NCBI RefSeq assembly: GCF_001482305.1
Contig: NZ_LOHP01000061.1
Location: forward strand, 22,707-86,706
DNA length: 64,000 bases
DNA from: Leucobacter sp. G161
GTDB taxonomy: Bacteria; Actinomycetota; Actinomycetes; Actinomycetales; Microbacteriaceae
Direction of reading: 5' to 3'
The position numbers were made by a program, and so were the translations under genes. The notes beneath the pieces are model-generated. The model saw nothing but the letters and a program-made list of their open reading frames with translations, had not been told where the DNA came from and made no database searches. How positions within the stretch are numbered: position 1 is the stretch's first letter; the number at the start of each line of letters is the position of its first letter. Positions 18,293 to 26,238 of the stretch are shown in pieces.

Positions 18293-18326
18293 CAGGCCCC
18301 CTGCCTGAGAAGCGGCGGGGGGCCTG
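18293..18326 (-). terminator. Hairpin after rplS
   Basis: CAGGCCCCC and GGGGGGCCTG form a 9-bp GC stem between rplS and lepB on the minus strand. There is no U-tract, so it may be a partial terminator or processing hairpin that lets some transcripts continue into lepB. Confidence 0.5.
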
Positions 18327-18346
18327 GACTAGATGCAACAACGCAA

Positions 18347-18694
18347 TTATGCGTCGCGCTTCTCCTTGATCTTCGCCTTCTTGCCGGTGAGACCGCGCAG
18401 GTAGTAGAGCTTCGCACGGCGAACGTCACCGCGCGAGACTACCTCGATCTGCTCGATCGTCGGCGAGTGCACGGGGAACTTACGCTCCACGCCCACCTGG
18501 AAGCTGATCTTGCGGACGGTGAACGTCTCGCGGACGCCCTCGCCGTGGCGCGAGATGACGACACCCTGGAACACCTGAATACGTGAGCGGCTACCCTCAA
18601 CGATGTTCACGTGCACCTTGACGGTGTCACCTGCGCGGAACGCGGGAATGTCACTCTTGAGTGACGGGGCATCGACCTGGTCGAGCTTCTGCAT
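18347..18694 (-). CDS. rplS: 50S ribosomal protein L19
   Basis: Structural protein at the 30S-50S interface. The 115-residue protein starts [19 protein letters not shown] and has the family signature [20 protein letters not shown] and the basic C-terminal [14 protein letters not shown] 18694 is supported by the family N-terminus and by AGAGAGA upstream. Expression is probably driven from the CATAAT box at 18815-18820, leaving a leader of about 110 nt that can fold. Confidence 0.98.
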   Translation of the reverse strand: MQKLDQVDAPSLKSDIPAFRAGDTVKVHVNIVEGSRSRIQVFQGVVISRHGEGVRETFTVRKISFQVGVERKFPVHSPTIEQIEVVSRGDVRRAKLYYLRGLTGKKAKIKEKRDA

Positions 18695-18763
18695 GATGAT
18701 CTCTCTCTGCGCCCGCCGCAAGTCGGAACGCGGAATAAATTTGAAAAGAATTTGCGTGCATTC

Positions 18764-18820
18764 ACGGTGAGTGCGAAACCCTCGCGGCAGATTCGCACCG
18801 TGGCACAAGGATCTATTATG
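18764..18820 (-). promoter_or_regulatory. rplS promoter -10 and leader hairpin
   Basis: On the minus strand CATAAT (18815-18820) is a good -10 box. Transcription from there gives a leader in which CACGGTGCGAA (18792-18802) pairs with the complementary segment at 18764-18778, with a 4-nt bulge. Ribosomal protein leaders are often autoregulatory, but this hairpin matches no family I can name. Confidence 0.4.
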
Positions 18821-18941
18821 TCACAGAAACCCGCGGGAGCGTCGACCGCTCTCTCCACACGTCGCTCAGACTCCGCGCTCGCTGCTTCCCCGCTTTCGCC
18901 CGCGTATCCCATCGCGCTTCCCAACCCCTCCCACCGCGCAT

Positions 18942-18999
18942 CCCATCCCGCACCCCATTCCCCCCATCGCTTCGCGCTTCCCAACCCCCTCCCACCCCC
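18942..18999 (-). other. G-quadruplex-prone sequence on the minus strand
   Basis: Two runs on the minus strand fit four-tract G-quadruplex patterns: 18980-18999 (G5-T-G3-A-G5-TT-G3) and 18942-18965 (G6-AAT-G4-TGC-G3-AT-G3). They sit in the 323-bp gap between rplS and the small membrane gene, upstream of the rplS promoter. The same region holds a 23-bp direct repeat (CGCGCTTCCCAACCCC core at about 18914 and 18973). The rest of the gap is promoter and leader. Confidence 0.6.
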
Positions 19000-19005
19000 T
19001 GCAGC

Positions 19006-19011
19006 TATGCT
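19006..19011 (+). promoter_or_regulatory. -10 box of leaderless transcript
   Basis: TATGCT ends 6 nt before the ATG of the small membrane gene, with no Shine-Dalgarno. Confidence 0.5.
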
Positions 19012-19017
19012 GACTCT

Positions 19018-19299
19018 ATGGAGAACGTTCACAACGCAGCAGACTTCCCCGCCGCGCAGGCCGTTCACGATCCTGCGGAACTCTCGCAGCTCGGCATCGA
19101 CGAGACCCGCGCGCAGGCCCCCACGCCGCTCTCGCCCAAGGCGAAGCTGACGGCCTGGGCTCTGGGCATTGCAGGACTTCTTGCACTGTGCACACTCATC
19201 GTTGGTGCCGTCACCATCCTTGAGTGGGCCACCCCCTACCTCCGCTACCTCTACTTCCTGTGGCTCGGTTCGGGCAGCTCCGACGTCGCGGTGCTCTAG
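19018..19299 (+). CDS. Small hypothetical membrane protein
   Basis: 93-residue protein with a charged, probably cytoplasmic N-terminal half (residues 1-45, ending LSPKAKLTAW) and one or two hydrophobic helices (about 46-70 and 72-85), ending in SSDVAVL. I do not recognise a family. The start is the first ATG after a leaderless-type promoter. It stands alone between rplS (divergent) and the repeat-rich region before rqlH. Confidence 0.65.
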   Translation: MENVHNAADFPAAQAVHDPAELSQLGIDETRAQAPTPLSPKAKLTAWALGIAGLLALCTLIVGAVTILEWATPYLRYLYFLWLGSGSSDVAVL

Positions 19300-19382
19300 C
19301 CAATACGCGCTCATCCGCAGCGCGCCGCGCCAAGCGAGCTCTTCACAGTTGCAGGTGTAGATCTCAGCGCTGAGGAGCGATG

Positions 19383-19452
19383 ACATGCCATGACCTCGGC
19401 GAGGTCATGGCATTTTTGCTGCCGATTACTCCTGACTTCGCTGAGGGCATGT
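19383..19452. repeat. Palindromic intergenic element, copy A
   Basis: About 70 bp bounded by ACATGC and GCATGT. The left arm contains the hairpin TGACCTCGGCGAGGTCA and the right arm CCTGACTTCGCTGAGG; the two arms are also complementary to each other. The core GCTGCCGATTACTCCTGACT is identical to copy B in reverse orientation. It lies between two plus-strand genes. Confidence 0.8.
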
Positions 19453-19596
19453 CTTCTGAGCACGATCCAGGGGGCTTGCTTCCTCCCCTTGCTATTCAAG
19501 GACGTGGGGGCCGGGTTTCGCAGCCGCCCAGGTGCGCTTGTCCGGCCTGGTGATTCTGGCCTCCACAGAGTCGGGCAATCACGCGCCAACTCGCAC

Positions 19597-19700
19597 AGCA
19601 CCGCGCAACACAGCACCACGCAGAGCAGCACCGCGCAACACAGCACCACGCAGAGCAGCACCGCGCAACACAGCACCACGCAGAACCGCACCGCGCCACA
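19597..19700. repeat. Tandem repeat of 30 bp (two 15-bp half units)
   Basis: Two perfect 30-bp units (19621-19650, 19651-19680) flanked by partial copies. Each unit is two related 15-bp halves, CAGAGCAGCACCGCG and CAACACAGCACCACG. The units adjoin without spacers, so this is not CRISPR. Because 15 is a multiple of 3, copy changes would keep the rqlH frame open. Confidence 0.85.
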
Positions 19701-19744
19701 CCAGACCTGCCCCACCGTCGGAGGTCTCTGCGATCATCGAGAGT

Positions 19745-21904
19745 ATGGACACGCACTCGCACCTCGCGCCTGAACACCTCTCCCCAGCGCATCCCACCGC
19801 GGCGCACTCCACGCACGAGCAGTCTCTCGCGGTGCTGCGGCAGCTCACGGGCGCGCCGGCTGCCGAGTTTCATCCGGGCCAGTTCGAGGCGATCAGCGCG
19901 CTCGTTGATGGGGGCCGGCGGGCGCTCGTCGTGCAGCGCACGGGCTGGGGCAAGTCAGCCGTGTACTTCGTTGCGACCGCGCTGCTGCGCGCACGGGGCG
20001 CGGGCCCCACGTTGCTGGTGTCGCCGCTGCTCGCACTCATGCGTGACCAGGTGGCCGCCGCCGAGCGCGCAGGGGTGCGCGCCGCAGCCATCAACTCGGC
20101 CACCGCCGAGGAGTGGAACGAGATCGAGGAGCGGCTCGCCCGCGACGAGGTCGACGTGCTGCTCGTGTCCCCCGAGCGGCTCAACAACCCGCGGTTCCGC
20201 GAGCAGCAGCTGCCAGGGATCCTCGCGCGCATGGGCCTGCTCGTGATCGATGAGGCGCACTGTATCTCAGACTGGGGCCACGACTTCCGGCCCGACTACC
20301 GCCGCATCGCCGCGCTGCTCGCGAGCCTCGAGCGTGAGCTTCCCGTGCTCGCGACCACCGCTACGGCAAACGCCCGCGTGGTGGCCGATGTCGAGGAGCA
20401 GCTCGGCAACGACGTGCTCACCCTGCGCGGCTCTCTCGCACGCGACTCGCTGCGGCTCGGCAGCCTGACTTTGCCGTCGGCGCAGGCTCGGCTCGCGTGG
20501 CTCGTCGAGCATCTCAAGGATCTCCCGGGCAGCGGCATCGTCTATACGCTCACGGTGTCTGCAGCCGAGGACACAGCACTCCTGCTGCGCGACGCCGGAA
20601 TCAACGCGGCCGCGTACACGGGCCGCACCGATACCGAGGAGCGTGAACGCCTCGAAAACGCCCTCAAAGACAACGAGGTGAAGGCTCTCATCGCAACGAG
20701 CGCCCTCGGCATGGGTTTCGACAAGCCTGACCTCGGCTTCGTCGTCCACCTCGGAGCACCGTCGTCCCCCGTCGCGTACTACCAGCAGGTGGGACGCGCG
20801 GGGCGCGGCAGCGCGAACGCCGACGTGCTGCTGCTGCCCGGCGCCGAGGACGCCGCAATCTGGCGCTACTTCGCCACAGCTTCGATGCCCGATCCTGAGC
20901 GGGCGGCCGCCGTGCTCGAGGCACTCGGATCCCCGGACTCCGCGCCGCTGTCCACGCCAGCGCTCGAAGCGCGGGTGGATCTGCGCCGCACGCAACTCGA
21001 ACTCCTCCTCAAAGTGCTCGACGTCGACGGAGCCGTGCGCCGCGTCTCCGGCGGCTGGGTCGCTACCGGCGCGCCGTGGCAGTACGACACGGAGCGTTAC
21101 GAGCGGATCGCAGCGGCCCGCGAGGCGGAGCAGTCGGCCATGATCGCCTACGAGCGCGGCGCGAGCTGCCGGATGGAGCTGCTGCAGCAGGAGCTCGACG
21201 ATCCCACGGCGACACCGTGCGGCCGCTGCGACGTCTGCGCTGGCCCGTGGTACCCGACCGAGGTGACCGGCGCTGCGGCGGCGCAAGCATCGAGCCGGCT
21301 TGAGTCGTCGGGAGTGCCCATCGAACCACGCGGGCAGTGGCCGACCGGCGCCGACCGGCGCGGCGTTCCGGTGAAGGGGCGGATCACGGTCACCGAGCGC
21401 GCCGAGACCGGGCGCGTGATCGCCCGCCTCACTGACCTCGGCTGGGGCGGCACGCTCCGCGAGCTGTTCGCCGCGGGTGCGCAGGATCAGGATCTCCCGG
21501 CCGCGCTCATCCCCGCCATCCTCGTGACGCTGCGCGACTGGCCGTGGGAGGAACGCCCGGTCGGCGTGGTCGCGATGCCCTCGCTGAGTAGGCCCAGGCT
21601 CATCACTAGCACCGCGGCGCTCATCGCAGAACGCGGCAAACTTCCGCTGCTCGGCACGCTCGACTTCGACCTAGCGCGGCCTGCGGCTGGGCCGGGTGGC
21701 AACAGCGCGTTCAGGCTCGCCTCGGTGTGGGACAGGTGGAGCGTCTCACCCGAGCTTGCCGCCACGGTATCCCGCGCCCCGGGCCCGCTGCTCCTGGTCG
21801 ACGACTTCGTCGACAGCCGCTGGTCGCTGACAGTCGCGTCGCGCACGCTCAAGCTCGCGGGCGCTCCCGCGGTGCTCCCGTTTGCGCTCGCCTCGGTCGG
21901 GTAG
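19745..21904 (+). CDS. rqlH: RecQ-like DNA helicase with C-terminal PRTase-like domain (RqlH type)
   Basis: ATP-dependent 3'-5' DNA helicase for repair, 719 residues. Order: RecA-like domain 1 (QRTGWGKSAVYF Walker A, LLVIDEAHCISDWGHDFR DEAH box), domain 2 (SALGMGFDKPDLGFVVHLG, YYQQVGRAGRG), a zinc-binding segment (CRMELLQQ then CGRCDVC), and a C-terminal phosphoribosyltransferase-like motif PLLLVDDFVDSRWSLTVAS. Mycobacterial RqlH has this same layout (established for M. smegmatis). ATG 19745 is chosen before the first conserved sequence; the frame is open upstream through the tandem repeat. Confidence 0.9.
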   Translation: MDTHSHLAPEHLSPAHPTAAHSTHEQSLAVLRQLTGAPAAEFHPGQFEAISALVDGGRRALVVQRTGWGKSAVYFVATALLRARGAGPTLLVSPLLALMRDQVAAAERAGVRAAAINSATAEEWNEIEERLARDEVDVLLVSPERLNNPRFREQQLPGILARMGLLVIDEAHCISDWGHDFRPDYRRIAALLASLERELPVLATTATANARVVADVEEQLGNDVLTLRGSLARDSLRLGSLTLPSAQARLAWLVEHLKDLPGSGIVYTLTVSAAEDTALLLRDAGINAAAYTGRTDTEERERLENALKDNEVKALIATSALGMGFDKPDLGFVVHLGAPSSPVAYYQQVGRAGRGSANADVLLLPGAEDAAIWRYFATASMPDPERAAAVLEALGSPDSAPLSTPALEARVDLRRTQLELLLKVLDVDGAVRRVSGGWVATGAPWQYDTERYERIAAAREAEQSAMIAYERGASCRMELLQQELDDPTATPCGRCDVCAGPWYPTEVTGAAAAQASSRLESSGVPIEPRGQWPTGADRRGVPVKGRITVTERAETGRVIARLTDLGWGGTLRELFAAGAQDQDLPAALIPAILVTLRDWPWEERPVGVVAMPSLSRPRLITSTAALIAERGKLPLLGTLDFDLARPAAGPGGNSAFRLASVWDRWSVSPELAATVSRAPGPLLLVDDFVDSRWSLTVASRTLKLAGAPAVLPFALASVG

Positions 21905-21943
21905 GTCAACAGCCCGCCGGTACAGGAGTGCGGAAAGCGTGAC

Positions 21944-22996
21944 CTACGTCTGGCAGCCCGGGCACCAGTACAGTTTGCGGTTGCCCATCTCCTCGAGCTT
22001 GATATTCACGCCGCAGCGCTTGCAGGGCGTGCCCTCGAGCTTGTAGACCCAGTGCCGCTCGTCGCGGTCGACGAGCGCCTTCTGGTACGCCGCACCGACG
22101 AGCCCGTCGATCGTGATCATCTGCCCGACCGTAATGCCGATCTCGAGCAGGTGCGCCCAGTCGTCCCACAGCTCCTCGAGCACGGTGCGATCGAGCGTGT
22201 TCGCGGGGGTGTGCGGGTCGAGCTCAGCACGGAACAGCATCTCGGCCCGGTAGACGTTGCCGATGCCGGCGACGACGGACTGGTCCATGAGCACGAGGCC
22301 GATTGCCGACTTCTTCTTCCCGGCGCGCTCGACGAAGCGCTCGCGCTCGACGGCGTTGTCAGCGTTCGCCGGGTCGGGCCCGAGACGCTGGATCACCCGG
22401 TTCACCTCGGCCGGCGTAAGTACCTCGCACGCGGTCGGACCGCGCAGATCCGCGCAGACCGTCTCGTTGAGCAGCCGCACGCGCACCGCACCCACAGGCT
22501 CGGGCGGGAACGACTCGAGGAAGTCGCCTTCCTTGTCCGACTCAGCCATGCGCACGCGCGTGCGCCGCGGGGCGCCGATCGAGGTGATCGAGTCCTCGCC
22601 GAGGCTGTCAACGGGCGCGTCGAGCGCGGCAGCTGACGTCAGGCCAGCGGCTGCAGCGTCGCTCCCCTTCGTACCGCTGCCGACGTGTTCCCCGGTCTGA
22701 CCCAGCTTCGAGTGCCCGGGCGTCTGGCCGTGGATCTGAATCGACGGGTCGATCTGCACCTCGCCAGAGAAGTCCCAGGCTCCGTAGATTCCGAGGTGGA
22801 TCCGCAACCACCGATCTCCCTCGAATTCGAGGAACATCTGCTTGCCCACTGCGCGTGCATCGAGCATCTTGCGGCCGTCGATCTCGGCCGCGCCCTCGAC
22901 GAAGCGACCCTGTGGGCTCGACACCTCCGGTGCCGTGCCCACAAAGTTCGCGGCGAACTGCCGCGCGATGCGGTGTACGGAATGACCCTCTGGCAT
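21944..22996 (-). CDS. Fpg/Nei family DNA glycosylase with an internal insertion
   Basis: Base-excision repair glycosylase/AP lyase. The 350-residue protein starts MPEGHSVHRIARQF, giving catalytic Pro2 and Glu3 after Met removal. The helix-two-turn-helix and C-terminal zinc finger (PCKRCGVNIK ... CPGC) are intact, as is LMDQSVVAGIGNVYRAE. About 70 residues (roughly 78-150, polar, Gly/Ser/Asp-rich) are inserted in the N-terminal beta domain after GIYGAWDFSGE, so it is longer than the usual about 270-280. It runs just after rpiB on the same strand (2 bp gap). Confidence 0.93.
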   Translation of the reverse strand: MPEGHSVHRIARQFAANFVGTAPEVSSPQGRFVEGAAEIDGRKMLDARAVGKQMFLEFEGDRWLRIHLGIYGAWDFSGEVQIDPSIQIHGQTPGHSKLGQTGEHVGSGTKGSDAAAAGLTSAAALDAPVDSLGEDSITSIGAPRRTRVRMAESDKEGDFLESFPPEPVGAVRVRLLNETVCADLRGPTACEVLTPAEVNRVIQRLGPDPANADNAVERERFVERAGKKKSAIGLVLMDQSVVAGIGNVYRAEMLFRAELDPHTPANTLDRTVLEELWDDWAHLLEIGITVGQMITIDGLVGAAYQKALVDRDERHWVYKLEGTPCKRCGVNIKLEEMGNRKLYWCPGCQT

Positions 22997-22998
22997 GG

Positions 22999-23490
22999 CT
23001 AGAGCGCGTCGACCTGCTTGCCGGCAATCGCGCCGGTCTGCTCGAACTCGCCGAGCTGAGCGATACGGCGCACGTGACGCTCATCGCCAGGGAACGGCGT
23101 GTCGATGAACAGGTCAATGAACTTCACCGCGTCGGCGACCTCGTGCTGACGTGCACCGATCGAGATGACGTTCGCGTTGTTGTGCTCGCGGGCGAGGGTC
23201 GCGGTCGACTCGTTCCAGACGAGTGCGGCGCGGATTCCCTTCACCTTGTTCGCGGCCATCTGCTCTCCATTGCCCGATCCACCGAACACGACGCCGAGCG
23301 CTTCGACGCCGTCGCGCTCGTCGCGCGCCACGCCGAGGGCGGCGTTGATGCAGAACGAGGGGTAATCATCGAGCGCGTCATACTCGGCAGGCCCGTGGTC
23401 GATCACCTCGAATCCGCGGTCGCGCAGATGCTGCTGCAGCTGCTGGCTGAACTCGAGGCCGGCATGGTCGGTGGCAACGTGAATACGCAT
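22999..23490 (-). CDS. rpiB: Ribose-5-phosphate isomerase B
   Basis: Interconverts ribose-5-phosphate and ribulose-5-phosphate in the pentose phosphate pathway. The 163-residue protein starts MRIHVATDHAGLEF and has GVVFGGSGNGEQMAANKV and RAALVWNESTATLAREHN, typical of actinobacterial RpiB. ATG 23490 starts the conserved sequence, with TAGGCT ending 7 nt upstream (leaderless layout); the longer frame adds only unconserved residues. Shares an operon with the glycosylase. Confidence 0.95.
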   Translation of the reverse strand: MRIHVATDHAGLEFSQQLQQHLRDRGFEVIDHGPAEYDALDDYPSFCINAALGVARDERDGVEALGVVFGGSGNGEQMAANKVKGIRAALVWNESTATLAREHNNANVISIGARQHEVADAVKFIDLFIDTPFPGDERHVRRIAQLGEFEQTGAIAGKQVDAL

Positions 23491-23497
23491 GATCTTA

Positions 23498-23503
23498 AGC
23501 CTA
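23498..23503 (-). promoter_or_regulatory. -10 box of leaderless rpiB transcript
   Basis: TAGGCT on the minus strand ends 7 nt before the rpiB ATG; no Shine-Dalgarno. Confidence 0.5.
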
Positions 23504-24121
23504 GCCAAACTGTGGGCCGACGGTGCGCCCACGCTTGAGCTCGTAGAAGCCGGGCACGGAGGCTGCAGCCGCGATGCCGTCCCAGAGCCGCAGCGCCATC
23601 TCGCCGGTCGGCGCGGGGGTCACGACGGGGCCGAAGAACGCGACGCCGTTGATCGAGATGATCGGAACCCCAACGTCGGGGCCGGCGATGTCGAGCGCGT
23701 GCTTCGTGTTCGCAGTGAGCTGCTCGTCGCTGGCCTCCGTGTCGGCCGTTGCTGCGAGCGCCGAGTCGAGGCCGACGGCTTCGAGCGCCTCTGTAAGGAT
23801 CGCATCGATGTCGTCGCGCTCCCCCGGGTGCACGCGCGTGCCGATCTCGGCGTAGAGCTTGCCGACGACGGCGTCGCCCGCCGATCCCCCGCCTACCGCA
23901 ACGCGCGCTGCCTCAACGACACGACCGAATCGGTGCCCGGCCTCGAGGTGCTGGACGTATTCTTCGTCGGTGTTGCCCTCGTTGATGACCTTCAGGCTGA
24001 TCGGATGCCACACGATGTCGAAGCCGCGGGCCTCTGAGACTTCCTGCGCCCACCGGCTGGTCATCCAGCACCAGGGGCAGATCGGATCGAAATAGAATTC
24101 AACGTTCGGCGTGTTTCCCAT
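23501..24121 (-). CDS. DsbA-family oxidoreductase, mycothiol-dependent nitroreductase type
   Basis: Thioredoxin-fold protein of 206 residues with active site C15-P-W-C18 in FDPICPWCW at the N-terminus and a cis-Pro loop in VGVPIISINGVAFFGPVV. There is no signal peptide, so it is cytoplasmic. It resembles the actinobacterial Rv2466c group, which uses mycothiol as reductant. TAGAAT ends 6 nt before the ATG (leaderless). The rpiB promoter lies inside its 3' end. Confidence 0.9.
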   Translation of the reverse strand: MGNTPNVEFYFDPICPWCWMTSRWAQEVSEARGFDIVWHPISLKVINEGNTDEEYVQHLEAGHRFGRVVEAARVAVGGGSAGDAVVGKLYAEIGTRVHPGERDDIDAILTEALEAVGLDSALAATADTEASDEQLTANTKHALDIAGPDVGVPIISINGVAFFGPVVTPAPTGEMALRLWDGIAAAASVPGFYELKRGRTVGPQFG

Positions 24122-24127
24122 GTCCTG

Positions 24128-24133
24128 ATTCTA
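24128..24133 (-). promoter_or_regulatory. -10 box of leaderless DsbA-like gene
   Basis: TAGAAT on the minus strand ends 6 nt before the ATG; near-consensus -10 with no Shine-Dalgarno after it. Confidence 0.55.
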
Positions 24134-24173
24134 GGCTGTTTGGTGACAGAGCAAATCGGCCGAGGGGATCCGC

Positions 24174-24848
24174 TTGAGCGCGTGGGATGGGGTACCGAAC
24201 GCAATTGAGACGTTCGCGCTCGCAACCGTGGAGTCGCCATGGGTGCTTCTCGTGGTGCTGGCGCTCTGCATCATCGACGCGATCTTCCCGCCGGTCCCCT
24301 CGGAATCGGTCATCATAGCGATCGCCACAGTGGTGGTGACAGATCACCCGAACACCCTGTGGCTGCTCGGCGCGATCGCAGCGGTCGGTGCGTTCACCGG
24401 AGATCAGATGGTCTACTGGATTGGCCGCAGGCTCGGCGCGCGGAACCCGAAGTGGTTGCGCGGCAAACGGACGCAGCGCACGCTAGCGTGGGCGAGGCGG
24501 GCGATTCGGCGCAGCGGGCCGATCCTCATCATGACCGGACGCTTCATTCCCGTCGGCCGTACCGCGGTCAACCTCGCTGCCGGCACCACACGCTATCCCG
24601 CTTGGAAGTTCAGCATCGCCGCTGGCTTCGCCGCGGTGTTCTGGGCCGCGTACTCAATCGCGATCGGGGCGATATTCGGCAATGTTTTCGGCAGCCACCC
24701 GATCCTCGCACTCCTTCTTGGCCTCGTCACGGCGTTCGTGATTGGCCTCGCCGTCGAGTTCATTTCAAAGCGGATCGGCCGACGCGTGCAGATGCGGCGG
24801 ATGGCAGCGTTCCGTGCGCAGCTGGCTGAGCGCCAGGCTTCGCGGTAG
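24174..24848 (+). CDS. DedA-family membrane protein
   Basis: Member of the DedA/VTT superfamily of lipid scramblase-like membrane proteins, 224 residues with about five hydrophobic segments. Key segments are FPPVPSESVIIA, GAFTGDQMVYWIGRRLG and the signature FIPVGRTAVNLAAGTTRYP. DedA proteins support membrane homeostasis; the exact substrate is open. The start codon is TTG at 24174 with GAGGGG upstream. It is divergent from the DsbA-like gene. Confidence 0.9.
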   Translation: MSAWDGVPNAIETFALATVESPWVLLVVLALCIIDAIFPPVPSESVIIAIATVVVTDHPNTLWLLGAIAAVGAFTGDQMVYWIGRRLGARNPKWLRGKRTQRTLAWARRAIRRSGPILIMTGRFIPVGRTAVNLAAGTTRYPAWKFSIAAGFAAVFWAAYSIAIGAIFGNVFGSHPILALLLGLVTAFVIGLAVEFISKRIGRRVQMRRMAAFRAQLAERQASR

Positions 24849-24865
24849 CGCGCTGCTTGCCGCCA

Positions 24866-24904
24866 CGGCTCGGCTCGGCTCGGCTCGGCTCGGCTCGGCT
24901 CGGC
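24866..24904. repeat. Simple sequence repeat (CGGCT)7
   Basis: Seven perfect CGGCT units plus CGGC, 17 bp after the DedA stop. Outside any gene, so length changes would not alter a protein. Prone to slippage. Confidence 0.9.
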
Positions 24905-25100
24905 AGCGCTGCTCCGTGCTCGGCAGCAGGGCGTTCAGCACCGCTCCGCCCAGCATTCCTTACTGCCCCGTTTGCGTGAGCATGAGTCTTTCACACCCCG
25001 AATAACCCTCAGATTGGAAAACTCGGGTCGCTGAGGATGGCCTGCCCGGGCCCTTCGCTGTCACCGCGCAGTGACGAGCGGCGCCGGCGAACGCCCGTAA

Positions 25101-25142
25101 GCGCTGAGCTCTGAGCGCTGAGCTTTGAGCCCTGAGCTCTGC
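25101..25142. repeat. Degenerate 7-bp tandem repeat, GCNCTGA x6
   Basis: Six units of the form GCNCTGA or GCTTTGA in a row, just before the 3' end of the aldo/keto reductase gene. No function is evident. Confidence 0.7.
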
Positions 25143-25175
25143 ACGGTCACCCGCGAAGAGCGACGGGCGGGTGGA

Positions 25176-26135
25176 TCAGGGCTGGGCGGGGACCGGGAAC
25201 AGCTCCTCGATCTGGGCGCGCTGCTCGGGGGTCGGCACGAACGCCGAACCGGCGGCAGCGTTCTGCCGCACCTGCTCCGGGGTCGTCGCCCCAGCGATCA
25301 CGCTTGAGATGGGCTCGTGCGTGAGCATCCAGCCGAAGGTCGCCTCGAGCATCGTGACGCCCCAGGCGTCGCAGAGCGCGCGGTAGGCATCGAGCGCGTC
25401 CCAGTTCGCACCCTCGGCGACGTGCGCGCGCTGTCGCATGATGCGGGAGTCGGCCGGGAAGTGATCGCGCGTGAACTTGCCGGTAAGCAGGCCATTGGCG
25501 AGCGGGAAGAACGGCAGCAGGCCAAGCCCGAGCTCGCGCGCGGCGGGCGTCACTGAGACGTCGCTCTCGCGGTTGATGAGGCTGAGCTCATTCTGCGCGC
25601 TTACGAACGGTGTGACGCCGAGTTCTGCAGCAACGCGGGCGGCCTCATGCATCTGCTCAGCCGAGAAGTTTGAGTGCCCGATTGCGCGCACTTTCCCCTC
25701 GCGCACGAGCTCGTCGAGGGCGTCAAGCGTCTCGGCGATCGGCGTCGTCTCGTCGGGCATGTGCATCTGGTAAAGATCCACACGGTCGGTCTTGAGCCGG
25801 CCGAGCGAGCCCTCGATCGAGGCGCGAATGAACTCGCGCGAGCCGCGCGCACCCGCGTATGGCGCGCCCGAATCGGGGTAGCCGAACTGGGTGGCGAGCA
25901 CGATCTCGTCGCGGCGCCCGGCGAGCGCCTCCCCCATCATCTCTTCGCTACGACCGAACGAGTAGCCGTAGAGGTCGGCGGTGTCGAAGAGAGTGATTCC
26001 GGCGTCGATCGCGGCGTGGATCACGGCGTCGGTGCCCGCCTGGTGCTCGGTGGCGGAGCCCGGCCTGCCAAAGTTATTGCAGCCCAGGCCGGTTGCGGAA
26101 ACGAGAATGTCTGAGGATCCGAGTGCGCACGTCAT
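25176..26135 (-). CDS. Aldo/keto reductase
   Basis: NADPH-dependent oxidoreductase of 319 residues. Catalytic tetrad residues are visible: Asp and Tyr in LFDTADLYGYSFGRSEEMMG, Lys in EIVLATQFG is replaced by Gln at the usual Lys position, and His in DLYQMHMPDE. The K-to-Q change in the tetrad is odd, since that Lys is normally needed for hydride transfer; the protein could be altered in activity. The remaining barrel and C-terminal cofactor motifs (ATTPEQVRQNAAA) are normal. TAGGGT ends 6 nt before the ATG. Confidence 0.92.
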   Translation of the reverse strand: MTCALGSSDILVSATGLGCNNFGRPGSATEHQAGTDAVIHAAIDAGITLFDTADLYGYSFGRSEEMMGEALAGRRDEIVLATQFGYPDSGAPYAGARGSREFIRASIEGSLGRLKTDRVDLYQMHMPDETTPIAETLDALDELVREGKVRAIGHSNFSAEQMHEAARVAAELGVTPFVSAQNELSLINRESDVSVTPAARELGLGLLPFFPLANGLLTGKFTRDHFPADSRIMRQRAHVAEGANWDALDAYRALCDAWGVTMLEATFGWMLTHEPISSVIAGATTPEQVRQNAAAGSAFVPTPEQRAQIEELFPVPAQP

Positions 26136-26141
26136 AGCCTC

Positions 26142-26147
26142 ACCCTA
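26142..26147 (-). promoter_or_regulatory. -10 box of leaderless aldo/keto reductase transcript
   Basis: TAGGGT on the minus strand ends 6 nt before the ATG; no Shine-Dalgarno. Confidence 0.5.
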
Positions 26148-26238
26148 TTAGCCTCCAGCTATTTCGTCAGCCCGGAAACAGTCCGCGGGCATAGGCTTAT
26201 CCCATAACTGATTGTTGTCACCTCTCACAAGGAGTACC

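Larger units (their letters stand above)
19300..19744. other. Repeat-rich intergenic region before rqlH
   Basis: This 445-bp gap holds a copy of the palindromic intergenic element (19383-19452) and a 15-bp-period tandem repeat (19597-19700). The rest shows no gene-like frame apart from an open extension of the rqlH frame back to 19532, which I regard as untranslated. Confidence 0.6.
24849..25175. other. Intergenic region with two simple repeats
   Basis: This 327-bp gap between convergent DedA and aldo/keto reductase genes holds a (CGGCT)7 array and a degenerate 7-bp repeat. The remainder shows no gene, RNA or clear terminator that I can support. Confidence 0.6.

Noticed and set aside
19597..19700. 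CRISPR array
   Set aside because: The 30-bp units adjoin directly with no spacers and no cas genes are near.
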